Shown piece after piece: positions 27,829-41,895 of a DNA stretch of 64,000 nt. The stretch spans positions 36,120 through 100,119 of the forward strand of contig NZ_QMEV01000012.1 in NCBI RefSeq assembly GCF_003284935.1, in the 5' to 3' direction. Position 1 is the stretch's first letter. Every line of letters begins with the position of its first letter. The notes below the pieces were generated by a model that was given only the letters and a program-made list of their open reading frames with translations, was not told the DNA's origin and made no database searches. This DNA comes from Mycobacterium colombiense. GTDB lineage: Bacteria > Actinomycetota > Actinomycetes > Mycobacteriales > Mycobacteriaceae. The translations under genes and the position numbers were made by a program.

Positions 27829-30800
27829 GACTTGCCTACCTCACTTGTCTGGGTGATGTCGGCCTCCACCTTATTCAGCACGTCGGCGAGGTGAGCACCG
27901 ACCTTGCCGATGATCGGTTCGTCGATGGCCTGGATGTGCTCGCCGCCGATCGGCACCACCTCGAGGTCGGCCACGTACTCGCCCCAGCCGCCGTCGGGCT
28001 TGCGGATCGCGTAGCGCGGCTCGAACTCGATGACGTCGTCGTGGTAGCGGTCGGCCATGTACAGGGTGACGTGTCCGTCGTACGGCTCGATCTGGACGGT
28101 TTCGAGCGCCCGGTTGTCCAGGTACGACGTCCGCTGGTGCTCGACGATGCCACCCGGGATCTGCACACCGCTCTGCTGGACGATGTCCAGCACGAACTTG
28201 ACCTGGCCCTCGTCGTCGAGCTCTTCGAGCTGCTCGTAGGGGATCGCGGGAATCTCGACGTTGAAGGTGCGCTCGGCGAACTTCGCGTACCGGTCCCAGC
28301 GCTTGCGGGTCTCCTCCTGCGTCTGCGGGATCTCCTCGCCGGCGCGCACCGTGTCGATCATCCCGACGAAGCGGACGTCTTCACCGGCCCGCTTCAGGCC
28401 GATCGCGCACGCGTAGGCCAGCGCGCCGCCGAGCGACCACCCGGCCAGGATGAACGGCTTGCCCGCGTTCATCTCCAGCAGCTTCGGCACGTACTGGGCG
28501 GCCCGCTCCTGCACGGTGCCCTCCACGCGCTCGAAGCCGTACATCGGCGTGTCCGCCGGCAGCCGGTTCAGCAGCGGCTCGTAGACCACGGTCGACCCGC
28601 CGGCCGGGTGGAACACGAACACCGGGGGCTTGGAGCTGCCCTCGGGGCGCGCCCGCAGCGTGCGGACGAAGCCGTCGATCTGACCGGCCTCCAGGTACTG
28701 ACGCACCTTTTCGGCCAGCGCCTCGATGGTGTCCGACGTCAGGACGTCCTCGGCGGTGATGTCGCCCTCGGCGCGTTCGGAGAGCCGCTGCGCCATCTTG
28801 GCCGCGGTGTCCTGGTCGAGCTTGGGCAGCGGGTTGAAGATGCCGCCCGGCGACTTGCCCGTGACGATGGCCCAGGTGGCGAAGGTGACCCGCTCGGCGG
28901 CGTCGCGCGGCGGCACATCGGAATTCAGCGCCTTGGACACCGCCTCCTGGCTGAGCGCCCCGGCCAGATCCGGCGTGGCGCCGTTGGTCGCGGCGCCCTT
29001 CGGGCCCGACGGGTCCGTCGGCGGCGGCGGGATCGTCGCGTCCGACGGCGGTGGTGCGGGCTGAGTCTCGGGCTCGGCCTGCGGGTCCGGAGCCGGTGCG
29101 GCGGCCGTCGTCGTCGTCGCCCCGCTGAGCAGCTGCGCCTGCTCTCTGGCGATCTCCTCGGGCGTCTGCGTCTTCTGGTGCTCGTGCAGCTGGTCGACCT
29201 CGTCGCGGTGCTCGACCGCGTACTCGATCAGCTTCTCGATCGCGTACAGGTTGGCGTCCCGCACGGCCGTCAATTGGATTGGCGGCAGGTCGAAGTCGTA
29301 TTCGACCCGGTTCTTGATCCGCACGGCCATCAGCGAGTCGAGGCCGAGCTCGATCAGCGGCACCTCCCACGGCAGGTCCTCGGGCTCGTAGCCCATGGCC
29401 GCCGACACGATCAGGCCCAGCCGCTCGCCGACGGTCTCACCGGAATCCGGCGACCACCGGCCCACGCTGGACGGCAGGTAGCGGTTGGTCAGGCTGTCCG
29501 ACAGCGTTTCGGCGTCGGCCTCCTCGGCGGCTGCGGGCGCTTGCGGCGCCTCGATCGGCGCCGCGATCGCGGTGCCGGCGCCTACCGCGGTCGGCAGCAC
29601 CGACGCGGTGCCCCCGCGTGACACCAGCGCGTCGTAGACCAGCGTGAACGACTCGTCGATGCGGGCGTGCACCTGAACCGAGGCGCCACCCGGGTGCCGG
29701 GTCATGGTCGTCACCAGCCGGGCGCCCGCGCCGGGCACCGCGCGCTGCTCGGACGCCACGAGCTGCGCGTCCGAAAGGACTTGCTTGGCAGCGGATTTCA
29801 CCAGCGCGGCCAGATCGGTCTCACCGTTGCGCGGGGCGTACTCCCAGACGTGGCGCCCGTCCGGCAGCGCGACGTGGGTGCCCGGCATGATCACCGAGCC
29901 GTCGCCGGAGAAGTGCACGTCCAGCCAGTGCTCTTTGCGCTTGAACTTCGTCAGCGGAATGTTCGCAAAGTCTTCAGGGCCCTGCGCACGGGTGAACAGC
30001 GTGCGGATGTCCAGGTCGTGACCGTGGACGTAGAGCTGGGCCATGGCCGAGATCATCGACTCGACGTCGTCCTGCTTTTTGGCTAGCGTCGGAATCAGTT
30101 GCGCGTCATGCAGACCCGCGGCGGCGGTGGTCAGGCCGATCTGCATGAGCGCCACCGGGTTTGGCGCGAGCTCCAGGAACGTGGTGTGGCCGCTGTCGAC
30201 GGCGTTGCGCACGCCGTGGGTGAAGTAGACCGAATGCCGCATGCCCTTGACCCAGTACGCGACGTCGTGGATCGGCTCGCCGCCGGGCTTGATGTAGGTG
30301 CCCTCGTGCACCGTCGAGAAGATTCCCACGGTCGGGCTCATCGGCTCGATGCCCTGCAGCTCCGCGGAGAACTCACCGAGCAGCGGATCCATCTGGGAGG
30401 TGTGGCCGGCGCCCTTGGTCTGCAGCTTGCGGGCGAAGCGGCCCTCCGCCTCGGCGCGCGCGACGATCGCGTCGATCTGCTCGGGCGGACCGCCGATCAC
30501 GGTCTGACTGGGCGCGGCGTAGACGCACACCTCCAGGCCGGGGAAGTCGGCGAACACCGTCTTGAGCTCGTCGGCGGAGTACTCGACGAGCGCCATGAAG
30601 CGGATGTACTCGCCGAACAGCATCGCCTCGCCCTCGCCCATCAGGTGCGAGCGCGACGCGATCACGCGGGCCGCGTCGGCCAGCGACAGCCCGCCGGCGA
30701 AGTACGCCGACGCGGGCTCGCCGAGCGACTGCCCAATCACCGCGGCGGGCTTGGCGCCGTGGTGCTTGAGCAGCTCGCCGAGCGCGATCTGGATCGCGAA

Positions 30801-33221
30801 GATGACGACGTTGGACGTCTCGATGCCGTACTCGTGCGAGTCGTCGAGGATGAGCTCGAGCACCGAGTAGCCGCGCTCGTCCTGGATCAGCGCGTCGACC
30901 TTCTCGATCCACTCGGCGAAGACCGCGTTGCGCAAATACAGGTTCTTGCCCATCTTGCGGTGCTGCGCGCCGAAACCGGCCATCGCCCACACCGGGCCGC
31001 TGGTCACCGGACCGTCGGTGCTGAACACGTTCGGCCGCTGCTTGCCCTCGGCGACCGCGCGCAGGCCCTTGATGGCCTCTTCGTGGTCGTGCGCCAGCAC
31101 CACCGCGCGCGAGCGGCCGTGGTTGCGCCGCGACAGCGACCGGCCGATCGATTCCAGGGACGACGCCTGGCCTTCCGGGCTTTCCATCCAGTCCGCGAGC
31201 TCGGCGGCGGCGGCCTTCTTGCGTGACGTCAGGAACCCCGACACCGCGAGCGGGATCAGCGGCTTGGTCGGCTCCGATTCCTCTTGCGCGGCAAGCTCTT
31301 CCAGGGCGATCTCTTTGAGACGCAGCGCCTCGTCGGTGACGCCGGGCAGCTCGTAGGCTTCCTCCACCGCCTCGGAGGCGTCGGGGATGATGTTGCCGAA
31401 GTCGTCGAATCGCAGCGAGTGGCTTTCGAGCGTGGGCGCCTCGGCCGGGTCCTCGCCGGCCGCCGCGGGCGCGATGATCTCGGCCTGCGGTTCCGGCTCC
31501 TTCTCGATCACGTCGCGGGGCAACACCTCGCGCACCACCAGGTGCGCGTTGGCCCCGCCGAAGCCGAAGCTGGACACCCCGGCCAGCGCGTAACCGCCGT
31601 AGCGCGGCCAATCGCTGGCGGTGTCAACGACTTTCAAGCGCATGCCCTCGAAGTCGATGTAGGGGCTCGGGCCGGCGAAGTTGATCGACGGCGGCAGCTT
31701 GTCGTGCTGCAGCGCCAGCACCACCTTGGCCAGGCTCGCCGCACCGGCGGCCGACTCCAGGTGTCCCACATTGGTTTTCACCGCGCCCAGCAACGCCGGA
31801 CGGTCGGCGGGGCGGCCGCGCCCGACGACGCGGCCCAGCGCCTCGGCCTCGATGGGGTCACCCAGCACGGTGCCGGTGCCGTGCGCCTCGATGTAGTCGA
31901 CGGTCCGCGGGTCGATCCCGGCGTCCTTGTAGGCCCGGCGCAGCACCTCGGCCTGGGCGTCCTGGTTGGGGGCGATCAGGCCGTTGGACCGGCCGTCGTG
32001 GTTGACCGCGCTGCCGGCGATGACCGCCAGGATCTGGTCGCCGTCGCGGCGGGCGTCGTCGACCCGCTTGAGCACGAACATGCCGCCGCCCTCGGAGCGG
32101 GTGTAGCCGTCGGCGTCCGACGAGAACGACTTGATCCGGCCGTCGGGCGCCAGCACCGCGCCGATCTCGTCGAAACCGAGCGTCACCAGCGGGGTGAGCA
32201 ACGCGTTGACACCGCCGGCGACGGCCACGTCGCACTCGCCGTTGCGCAGCGCCTGCACCGCCTGGTGCGTCGCCACCAGCGAGCTCGAGCAGGCGGTGTC
32301 CAGCGCCACCGAGGGACCGCGGAAGTCGTAGAAGTAGGACACCCGGTTGGCGATGATCGAGCTGGCCGTTCCGGTGATCGCGTAAGGGTGGGCGACCGTC
32401 GGGTCGGACACCGCCAGGAATTGGTAGTCGTTGTTGGAGAAGCCGACGTAGACGCCGACGGCCTCGCCGCGCAGGCTCGACGCCGGGATGCGGGCGTGCT
32501 CGAGCGCCTCCCAGGTGAGTTCGAGCGCCATCCGCTGCTGGGGGTCGATGTTGTCGGCCTCGGTCTTGGCGACCGCAAAGAACTCCGAGTCGAAGCCCTT
32601 GATGTCCTTCAGGTAGCCGCCGCGGGTGCGCGCGGTGCCCACGCGCTCGGCGATGCGGGGTTCCTCGAGGAATTCCGACCAGCGGCCCTCGGGCAGGTCG
32701 GTGATGGCGTCGCGGCCTTCCATCAGCGCCGCCCACGTCTCGTCCGGGGAGTTCATGTCGCCGGGCAACCGGGTCGCCAGGCCCACGATCGCGATGTCGA
32801 CGCGCTCGGCCGGGCCGGTGCGGGTCCAGTCGGCACCGTCCAGCTCGTCGTCGGCCACCTCGGGCTCACCCTCGATGATGCGGGTGGCCAGCGATTCGAT
32901 GGTCGGGTGCTGGAACGCCACCGCGACCGACAGGGTCACACCGGTCAGGTCTTCGATGTCGGCGGCCATTGCCACGGCGTCGCGCGACGCCAGGCCCAGC
33001 TCGACCATCGGCACCGACTCGTCGATCTCGTCGGGGGACTTCCCGACGGCCCGGCCCACCCAGTTGCGCAGCCATTCGCGCATCTCGGGGACCGTGGTTA
33101 TGCGCCGCTTCTCAGCATCGCTTCGCTCTGCATCGTCGCCGGCGCGCATGTCGGCCTTCTTCGCGGGCACCTCCCCGTCAGGGCCCGGGGTGTGGTTTTC
33201 GGGGTGCTCAGTGTCAGCCAT
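27825..33221 (-). CDS. pks13: Mycolic-acid condensing polyketide synthase Pks13
   Basis: A 1798-residue type I PKS that condenses the FadD32-activated meromycolate with the AccD4-carboxylated alpha chain. The domain order is ACP (Ser79 in LGLASRD), KS (Cys311 in DTACSSS, His447 in EAHGTG, His487 in NVGHLES), AT (Ser832 in GQSLGE), ACP (Ser1296 in LGLDSLM) and thioesterase (Ser1596 in GWSLGG, Asp1623 in [10 protein letters not shown], and the His of GGEH near 1762). Positions match those of M. tuberculosis with an offset of +24 before the AT and +63 at the TE. The offset growth lies largely in inter-domain regions: after the KS and in the Ala/Pro-rich linker at about 1365-1435. Overlaps with accD4 and a 13-bp gap from fadD32 show one operon. 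Confidence 0.97.
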   Translation of the reverse strand: MADTEHPENHTPGPDGEVPAKKADMRAGDDAERSDAEKRRITTVPEMREWLRNWVGRAVGKSPDEIDESVPMVELGLASRDAVAMAADIEDLTGVTLSVAVAFQHPTIESLATRIIEGEPEVADDELDGADWTRTGPAERVDIAIVGLATRLPGDMNSPDETWAALMEGRDAITDLPEGRWSEFLEEPRIAERVGTARTRGGYLKDIKGFDSEFFAVAKTEADNIDPQQRMALELTWEALEHARIPASSLRGEAVGVYVGFSNNDYQFLAVSDPTVAHPYAITGTASSIIANRVSYFYDFRGPSVALDTACSSSLVATHQAVQALRNGECDVAVAGGVNALLTPLVTLGFDEIGAVLAPDGRIKSFSSDADGYTRSEGGGMFVLKRVDDARRDGDQILAVIAGSAVNHDGRSNGLIAPNQDAQAEVLRRAYKDAGIDPRTVDYIEAHGTGTVLGDPIEAEALGRVVGRGRPADRPALLGAVKTNVGHLESAAGAASLAKVVLALQHDKLPPSINFAGPSPYIDFEGMRLKVVDTASDWPRYGGYALAGVSSFGFGGANAHLVVREVLPRDVIEKEPEPQAEIIAPAAAGEDPAEAPTLESHSLRFDDFGNIIPDASEAVEEAYELPGVTDEALRLKEIALEELAAQEESEPTKPLIPLAVSGFLTSRKKAAAAELADWMESPEGQASSLESIGRSLSRRNHGRSRAVVLAHDHEEAIKGLRAVAEGKQRPNVFSTDGPVTSGPVWAMAGFGAQHRKMGKNLYLRNAVFAEWIEKVDALIQDERGYSVLELILDDSHEYGIETSNVVIFAIQIALGELLKHHGAKPAAVIGQSLGEPASAYFAGGLSLADAARVIASRSHLMGEGEAMLFGEYIRFMALVEYSADELKTVFADFPGLEVCVYAAPSQTVIGGPPEQIDAIVARAEAEGRFARKLQTKGAGHTSQMDPLLGEFSAELQGIEPMSPTVGIFSTVHEGTYIKPGGEPIHDVAYWVKGMRHSVYFTHGVRNAVDSGHTTFLELAPNPVALMQIGLTTAAAGLHDAQLIPTLAKKQDDVESMISAMAQLYVHGHDLDIRTLFTRAQGPEDFANIPLTKFKRKEHWLDVHFSGDGSVIMPGTHVALPDGRHVWEYAPRNGETDLAALVKSAAKQVLSDAQLVASEQRAVPGAGARLVTTMTRHPGGASVQVHARIDESFTLVYDALVSRGGTASVLPTAVGAGTAIAAPIEAPQAPAAAEEADAETLSDSLTNRYLPSSVGRWSPDSGETVGERLGLIVSAAMGYEPEDLPWEVPLIELGLDSLMAVRIKNRVEYDFDLPPIQLTAVRDANLYAIEKLIEYAVEHRDEVDQLHEHQKTQTPEEIAREQAQLLSGATTTTAAAPAPDPQAEPETQPAPPPSDATIPPPPTDPSGPKGAATNGATPDLAGALSQEAVSKALNSDVPPRDAAERVTFATWAIVTGKSPGGIFNPLPKLDQDTAAKMAQRLSERAEGDITAEDVLTSDTIEALAEKVRQYLEAGQIDGFVRTLRARPEGSSKPPVFVFHPAGGSTVVYEPLLNRLPADTPMYGFERVEGTVQERAAQYVPKLLEMNAGKPFILAGWSLGGALAYACAIGLKRAGEDVRFVGMIDTVRAGEEIPQTQEETRKRWDRYAKFAERTFNVEIPAIPYEQLEELDDEGQVKFVLDIVQQSGVQIPGGIVEHQRTSYLDNRALETVQIEPYDGHVTLYMADRYHDDVIEFEPRYAIRKPDGGWGEYVADLEVVPIGGEHIQAIDEPIIGKVGAHLADVLNKVEADITQTSEVGKS

Positions 33222-33234
33222 GTTCCTCAGGGAT

Positions 33235-35133
<1,899 letters not shown>

Positions 35134-35458
35134 TGCGCTCTCCTGTCGCACCTGTTTTCGGTCGGCTCGGCCGACGCTTTGTTCCTTGGCCGGCTCCGCC
35201 GACGGGTTCGTTCTTCAGCCGGCTGGGCCGACGGTTACATGTCTACGCACGCGCGCCGGACCTCGCACGGCACCCACTGGGGAACGCCGGCTCATGTGCC
35301 AGCCCAGCCAGCATCGACCCCGACTGGGTGCGCGACGAAGTCCGATAGCTCTTAAATTCCTCTTAATGTTACGGGGCTGCCTACGGCAGACCAAATCACA
35401 AGGTACCGCTGATCGCTACCGTCAACCGCTACCTGAGGCTTGTGTCCCACCGCCCCGG
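35134..35458 (-). promoter_or_regulatory. fadD32 upstream region with promoter and leader
   Basis: This 325-bp gap between culp6 and fadD32 holds no convincing gene. Its distal part (about 35340-35420) is AT-rich (TTAAATTCCTCTTAATG) and probably holds the minus-strand promoter of the mycolate operon. The proximal part carries three tandem hairpin repeats at 35161-35232. A forward open frame that crosses it is a shadow of fadD32 and pks13. Confidence 0.55.
35161..35232 (-). repeat. Three tandem 28-29 bp hairpin repeats in the fadD32 leader
   Basis: Copies begin at 35161 (GTCGGCTCGGCCGAC), 35189 (GCCGGCTCCGCCGAC) and 35218 (GCCGGCTGGGCCGAC). The first copy is a clean hairpin (GTCGGC/GCCGAC) and the others are close variants. 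The spacers share GTTCCTT/GTTCTTC. They lie 28 to 99 bp upstream of the fadD32 ATG. Confidence 0.75.
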
Positions 35459-36469
35459 TCATCCGTGTTTTGGTTGTGGCGCATTTGCGATCAGACCGTG
35501 AGCCCAGTTCAGCGTCCAGTCGGTCGCCGGTGCCCCGTCGATGCTCCAGCACTGCGTCGTGGCGTACAGGGCGTGGACCGGTTGGCCGGCCCCGCCGGCC
35601 AACGTGTTCAGCGTGGCCGGCAGGTTGGCGATGCTGAAAGCTTCCTCCGGAGCTGCACAAATCAGGTCGCCGGGCGCGCAGATCTCGTTGGTCTTGTCGT
35701 TGAGGTCGCCGAAACCACCGGGGCGCGGGCCGGTCATCGTCAGGCCCATCCCGGACAGGATGGGCACCTCGTGCAGCGTGACCTCGGCGCCCTGCCCCGG
35801 CGGGTTGGGTCCGATGTCGTTGCCGACCCCGATCTGCCGGCGACCGTCGGCGATCAAAGTCACACCCAGCACCAGGTCGTCGTCGACGGGTCCGCGGCCG
35901 TTGCCGATATCGCTGGCGATGTCGCCCGCGATCACCGCGCCCTGCGAAAAGCCCATCAGCACGTAACTGGTCAGCGGGCACTTGGTGTTCATGTCGGTCA
36001 TTGCCTGCACCGTGGCGCGGGTGCCCTCGGCGCGGCTGGCGTTGTAGGACATCTGGGTGTCGCCACTCAGCGGGTTGTGGAACTGCGCGGTGTACGGGGT
36101 GGTGTAGGCCTGCAACCGCGACGACGGGAACTGCTGGGTCAGGCTCACGGTCGCCTTGTGCAGCAAGGCGTTGGGGAATTGCGTCGGATTGGCGGGGTCG
36201 TCCGCAACGGCGGACTCCCACGTGCCCGGGACATCGACCAGCAACACATCGGGGCACGACGCGTCCTGCGAGGCGGGCCGCGGCTTGTGCGGGTGCGTCG
36301 TGGTGGACGGCGCGGGCAGAACGCCGGGCGGCACCGCGCTGGGCTCGGAGTTGTGGCCGCGCAGCAGGGTGACCGCGGCAAGGATGCCCAACAGGACGAC
36401 GGCGGCGACCGACAGGGCGGCAATCCAAGCGAGGGTGCGTTGGCGCTTACGCCGCGCGCTGTTAGCCAT
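35459..36469 (-). CDS. culp6: Cutinase-like lipase/thioesterase Culp6
   Basis: A 336-residue membrane-anchored serine esterase. One N-terminal helix (about 13-36) is followed by a Pro/Thr-rich linker and an alpha/beta-hydrolase domain with Ser175 (GFSQG), Asp268 (in APGDLICAA) and His299 (QPVHALY), exactly the triad numbering of Rv3802c. Rv3802c is an essential envelope phospholipase/thioesterase, target of lipstatin-type inhibitors, and linked to mycolate homeostasis. The ATG is preceded by AGGAGA. The location between fbpD and fadD32 fits a role in mycolate metabolism. Confidence 0.95.
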   Translation of the reverse strand: MANSARRKRQRTLAWIAALSVAAVVLLGILAAVTLLRGHNSEPSAVPPGVLPAPSTTTHPHKPRPASQDASCPDVLLVDVPGTWESAVADDPANPTQFPNALLHKATVSLTQQFPSSRLQAYTTPYTAQFHNPLSGDTQMSYNASRAEGTRATVQAMTDMNTKCPLTSYVLMGFSQGAVIAGDIASDIGNGRGPVDDDLVLGVTLIADGRRQIGVGNDIGPNPPGQGAEVTLHEVPILSGMGLTMTGPRPGGFGDLNDKTNEICAPGDLICAAPEEAFSIANLPATLNTLAGGAGQPVHALYATTQCWSIDGAPATDWTLNWAHGLIANAPQPKHG

Positions 36470-36580
36470 GGTCTCCTGCCAGCAGAGTCGGTGGATCGCA
36501 GCTACGCGGTCCTCCCGACCCCCGCTGCACCCCCTACACGGTACCGGCTCGGCCGAGTGGGCCGATCGGGCAGCGACCGG

Positions 36581-37492
36581 CTACCGGATGGCGCCGACGA
36601 TGTCGCCCGACATGGCCCCGAGCTGCCCCGACCACGAGCCCCAGCCGTTGTCGCCGCCGCCGGGGAAGTCGAAGTGGCCGTTGTGTCCGCCGTTGCTGCG
36701 GTACTGCTGATAGAACTCGCGGGAACTGCCCATCGCGGCGCCCGCCTGGCCGATCATGGCGGCGTCGTCGCCGCCCATGTTGGTCGGGCTCCACACCCAC
36801 ACCCGGGTGTTGTTCTGCGCCAGCAGCGAGGCGTGCACGTAGGGGTCGTGCCACTTCCACCGGCCCAGCTGCGGGGCGCCCCACATGCCGTTGCCGTCGA
36901 CGCCGCCGAACTGCTGCAGGCCGGCCAGGATGGCGCCGTTGTAGTTGGTGCTCGACGGGTAGAGGAACCCGGACAGCGACCCGGCGAAGCCGAAGCGGTC
37001 GGGGTGGAAGGCGGCCAGCGCCATCGCGCCGTACCCGCCCTGCGAGGCGCCGACGGCGGCGTGGCCGCCGGGGGCCAGGCCCTTGTTGGCGGCCAGCCAA
37101 TCGGGCAGCTCGCTGGACAGGAAGGTGTCCCACTGCTTGCTGCCGTCCTGCTCCCAGTTGGTGTACATGCTCCAGGCGCCGCCGGCCGGAGCCACCACCG
37201 AGATGCCCTTGCCGCCGAGGGTGTTCATCGCGTTACCGGCGGTGACCCAGTTGCTCACGTCCGGGGCCGCGTTGAAGGCGTCCAGCAGGTAGACCGCGTG
37301 CGGGCCGCCGGCGAGGAAGGCCACCGGGATGTCGCGGCCCATCGCCGCCGACGGGACCATCAGGCTTTCGTAGCCCGCCGCGCGGGCGGTGCCGACGGTT
37401 GTGGCGGGCTGCAGCGCGAACGCCAACCCGACCGCTAGTACGGCTACGCAGAACAACCGCAGAAGCGCTGACATACCCCGCCCGACCGTCAT
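36581..37492 (-). CDS. fbpD: Mycolyltransferase-family protein MPT51 (FbpD)
   Basis: A 303-residue secreted protein with a signal peptide (cleavage near ARA, about residue 38) and the Ag85-type alpha/beta-hydrolase fold. MPT51 is regarded as non-catalytic and binds fibronectin. Here the nucleophile elbow reads VGASQGG with Ser150, whereas I recall Ala at this position in M. tuberculosis; the His position of Ag85 (THSWPYW) is replaced by Asn (DNGWGSW) and the Glu position is not conserved, so a full triad is still missing. GGAGG six bases before the ATG at 37492 fixes the start; the open frame runs further upstream. fbpA lies upstream on the same strand with a strong terminator between. Confidence 0.93.
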   Translation of the reverse strand: MTVGRGMSALLRLFCVAVLAVGLAFALQPATTVGTARAAGYESLMVPSAAMGRDIPVAFLAGGPHAVYLLDAFNAAPDVSNWVTAGNAMNTLGGKGISVVAPAGGAWSMYTNWEQDGSKQWDTFLSSELPDWLAANKGLAPGGHAAVGASQGGYGAMALAAFHPDRFGFAGSLSGFLYPSSTNYNGAILAGLQQFGGVDGNGMWGAPQLGRWKWHDPYVHASLLAQNNTRVWVWSPTNMGGDDAAMIGQAGAAMGSSREFYQQYRSNGGHNGHFDFPGGGDNGWGSWSGQLGAMSGDIVGAIR

Positions 37493-37593
37493 GTCCACCC
37501 TCCATCGTCTAGTCGCTGCAAGCACAGTAGCCAGCGCCTTAGTTCCCCGACTCGCGGGGTAGTGAAACACGTCACAGCGGAGCAAACGACTAA

Positions 37594-37621
37594 CGGCGGG
37601 AACCCCGAAGGGTTCCCGCCG
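37594..37621 (-). terminator. Rho-independent terminator of fbpA
   Basis: A perfect 12-bp stem (CGGCGGGAACCC/GGGTTCCCGCCG) with a 4-base loop lies 22 bases after the fbpA stop on the minus strand, followed by TTAGTCGTTTG. It separates fbpA from fbpD transcription. Confidence 0.85.
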
Positions 37622-37643
37622 CTCGTCGTGCTGCCTGGAGTGT

Positions 37644-39026
<1,383 letters not shown>

Positions 39027-40916
39027 TTACTCGCGCGGTGGCGGGGGTGCCTCGTCGGGAACCGGTAACCCGCACCGGGCCAATTCATATCGCGGTACCC
39101 GGTCGATGCGGTACCCGGTGAACTTGAAGGAGTTCACCAGGTTGGACAGGAAACGGTGCGGGGTCATCGGCGCGCGCACGGAGCTGAGCACCGCCTTGGT
39201 GTCCGGACACTGCAGCGCCGAGACGGCCTCCGCGACCCATTGCACGTCCAGGTAGCCGGGCACCCCGGGATACACCTTCACCCAGGGCCCGTCGGCGATC
39301 ACCCAGTCGGGAAAGAGGTTCTTGTCGTGCCCGATCCGACCGTGCTTGAGCCGTTCCGTGTGCTGCGCAAGCGGATTCGCCAAACCGATCTGGTCGATCA
39401 CCCGGACGTCGAGCCCGACGTTCATGCCCACCATGCCGAGGTTGGTGAAAAACACTGCATGCTGGGGTTTTTGCGGGGACTTGTCGCCCGGCGCCGGCTG
39501 AGCTTGCGGCACCAGGTCCCATTGAATGTAGTTGCCCGACGGCAGCAGCAACGCGCCGTCGGGAGTGTTGTTCAGGGCGGTCAGGATGGCCGCCATCCGC
39601 GGATAGCCCAGGTAATCCGCGGCGGTCAGCGGGTGCGCGTGACCGGTGGCCTGGGCATAGAACCGGCGCTCGTCGACGATCCCGGAATAGGTGACGTGGG
39701 TGGCGTCGTCGCCCATCCCCGGCGAATTCGCCGCCCACAGCGCCCATCCGGCCAGCCCCAGCCACAGCGCACCGGCGGCGCCGGCGACCCAGTTACCGGT
39801 CTCCCGCGAGTAGTCCTGGCCGTCAGGGATGGCGATCGGGACGACGGCGACGGGTGCCAGCAGGCAGAACAGCGGCGCCAGCAGCACCCGGGCGTGCATG
39901 AAGTCGCCGCCTTGCCGGATCCAGTAGAGGGCCTGCAGCAGACCGCTGACCAGCACCCAGGCCACGACCGCCGGCGGGCTGTGCACGGCGCGGGCCCAGC
40001 GCCCGTAGTCGGGGGCCAGCGCGGGGCGCAGAAACGACGGGCGGCGCCGCGCGGCGAACAGCAGCACCCCCAGCGGTATCAGCAGGACCAGGGGGATCCA
40101 CACCGCGTAGGGCGCGTCGAAGTTGAACAGGTAGATCATGCCCTGCGACCACTTATCCCCGGCCGCGTCCTTGGCCAGCGCGGTGCCGGGCACCAGCAGG
40201 CCGTAGTACCCCATCCGGAAGATCTCGTAGGCAACCGGGAGGAAGCCACCGGCCACCACGATCAATACCCGGTGGCGCCAGGTCCGGGCCGCGATCAACA
40301 TCATGATCAACGCCAGGCCGCCCATGAGGGCCAGCTCCGGCCGCACCAGCACGCTGAACCCGGCAACGAAGGCCAGCGCTCCGGCGAACACCTTGTTGTC
40401 CGGGCGGTTGCGCACCGGCTGCGCCCAGCAGACCATCATCCACCACAGCAACCCGAGATAGGCCAGCGCCAACCCGCTCTCCAGCCCGGACGTGGCGAAG
40501 TCCCGCGCGGGCGGCAGCGCGATGTACACGAGCGCGCCGGCGGGCAACATGATCGCCCTGCGGCCGCGCAAGCTCGGCGCGTACAACCGCGCGGCGCCCA
40601 GCATCAGCAGCGCCACGCCCGCCACCGACAGCACCAGCGCGAGGGCGAGCGCCACGTACTCCATGCGCAACGGCCCGCCGACCCAGCTACCCAGATACAT
40701 CAGGTATGTCCAGGCGGTGGAGGTGTTGGCCTCCACCCGCTCACCCTGGTTGAACACCGGCCCGTTGCCGGCGAGCAGATTGCGCACGGTGCGCAACACG
40801 ATCAGGCCGTCGTCGGCGATCCACCGCCGCTGCCAACTCCCCCAGCCGAACAGCACGGCGACCACCGCCACGCTGATCCACAGGCTGACCCGCGACAGGG
40901 TGGTGTAGGGAAACAT
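39027..40916 (-). CDS. aftB: Arabinofuranosyltransferase AftB
   Basis: A GT-C membrane enzyme of about 629 residues that adds the terminal beta-1,2 arabinofuranose of arabinogalactan and lipoarabinomannan. The first helix (VSLWISVAVVAVLFGWGS) is followed by the catalytic loop WIADDGLIVLRTVRNLLAG with its Asp pair and by FNQGERVEANTS. A periplasmic C-terminal domain begins around ATHVTYSGIVDERRFYAQ. The start is uncertain: the frame is open to a TTG at 41000 that would overlap ubiA. The ATG at 40916 gives the size closest to the M. tuberculosis protein. Confidence 0.93.
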   Translation of the reverse strand: MFPYTTLSRVSLWISVAVVAVLFGWGSWQRRWIADDGLIVLRTVRNLLAGNGPVFNQGERVEANTSTAWTYLMYLGSWVGGPLRMEYVALALALVLSVAGVALLMLGAARLYAPSLRGRRAIMLPAGALVYIALPPARDFATSGLESGLALAYLGLLWWMMVCWAQPVRNRPDNKVFAGALAFVAGFSVLVRPELALMGGLALIMMLIAARTWRHRVLIVVAGGFLPVAYEIFRMGYYGLLVPGTALAKDAAGDKWSQGMIYLFNFDAPYAVWIPLVLLIPLGVLLFAARRRPSFLRPALAPDYGRWARAVHSPPAVVAWVLVSGLLQALYWIRQGGDFMHARVLLAPLFCLLAPVAVVPIAIPDGQDYSRETGNWVAGAAGALWLGLAGWALWAANSPGMGDDATHVTYSGIVDERRFYAQATGHAHPLTAADYLGYPRMAAILTALNNTPDGALLLPSGNYIQWDLVPQAQPAPGDKSPQKPQHAVFFTNLGMVGMNVGLDVRVIDQIGLANPLAQHTERLKHGRIGHDKNLFPDWVIADGPWVKVYPGVPGYLDVQWVAEAVSALQCPDTKAVLSSVRAPMTPHRFLSNLVNSFKFTGYRIDRVPRYELARCGLPVPDEAPPPPRE

Positions 40917-40986
40917 GGGCCAGCCGGGCCGCCTGATCACCGGCCGGCTGCGCATCATGCGCGCTTTGAGAGCCTGCAGTTCGGGG

Positions 40987-41895
40987 CTAACCGAAGGCAA
41001 CGGCGGCTCCGACCGTCGCGATCCACGCCAGGAACAGCAGCTGCAGCACCCGGTCCCGCAGCGCGATGTCTTCGGGTTCGCCGGCCAGCCCGCCGTCGAC
41101 GTCGACCGCGTAGCGCAGGATCGCGATGGTGAACGGCACCAGCGACACCGCGTACCACGACCCGGAGTGGTGGTCGCGCTCGAACGCCCACAGTCCGTAG
41201 CAGATCACCACCGCGGTCGCCGACATCGTCCAGACGAATCGCAGATAGGTGCTGGTGTAGCTCTCCAGCGATTTGCGGATCTTCGCGCCGGTGCGCTCGG
41301 CGACCTGCAGCTCGGCGTAGCGCTTACCGGCCACCATGAACAGCGACGCGAAGGCGGCCGACAACAGGAACCATTGGGAGAGCGGGATTTCGGTGGCCAC
41401 ACCGCCGGCGATGGCGCGCAGCAGGTATGCCGACGACACGATGCAGATGTCAAGCACCGCTTGGTGTTTGAGGCCGAAGCAGTACGCCAGTTGCATGGCG
41501 AGGTAGATCGCCATCACCAGCGCCAGGTTCGGCGTCACCAGCCACGCGATGCCGAGCGAGGCCGCACCCAGCAGCACCGCCAGGAAGTAGGCCAGCCATT
41601 CGGGCACCACGCCCGCGGCGATCGGGCGGAACCGCTTGGTGGGGTGCTCGCGATCGGCCTCGACGTCGCGGACGTCGTTGACCAGATAGACCGCCGACGC
41701 CCCCAGGCTGAACACCACGAACGCCAGCCCCACCTGGGTGAGCATCTGTCCGTAGTCATACCGAATGCCGCTGCCCAGGCCGGCCACCGGCGCGGCCAGC
41801 ACCAAGACGTTCTTCACCCACTGCCGGGGCCGGATCGCCTTGATTACCCCGGTGATCAGGTTGCCCGGCGGCCGGGTCACGACGTCCTCACTCAT
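40987..41895 (-). CDS. ubiA: Decaprenyl-phosphate 5-phosphoribosyltransferase (DPPR synthase)
   Basis: A 302-residue UbiA-superfamily prenyltransferase-like membrane protein that joins PRPP to decaprenyl phosphate, the first committed step to the arabinose donor. The two Asp-rich motifs are NDVRDVEADREHPTKRFRP and, in the second half, GKRYAELQVAERTGA. Length equals that of Rv3806c. The ATG at 41895 overlaps the end of the PAP2 gene by eight bases, so the two genes that act in sequence are translationally coupled. The product of the pathway is oxidised by DprE1, encoded 32 kb upstream in this window. Confidence 0.95.
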   Translation of the reverse strand: MSEDVVTRPPGNLITGVIKAIRPRQWVKNVLVLAAPVAGLGSGIRYDYGQMLTQVGLAFVVFSLGASAVYLVNDVRDVEADREHPTKRFRPIAAGVVPEWLAYFLAVLLGAASLGIAWLVTPNLALVMAIYLAMQLAYCFGLKHQAVLDICIVSSAYLLRAIAGGVATEIPLSQWFLLSAAFASLFMVAGKRYAELQVAERTGAKIRKSLESYTSTYLRFVWTMSATAVVICYGLWAFERDHHSGSWYAVSLVPFTIAILRYAVDVDGGLAGEPEDIALRDRVLQLLFLAWIATVGAAVAFG

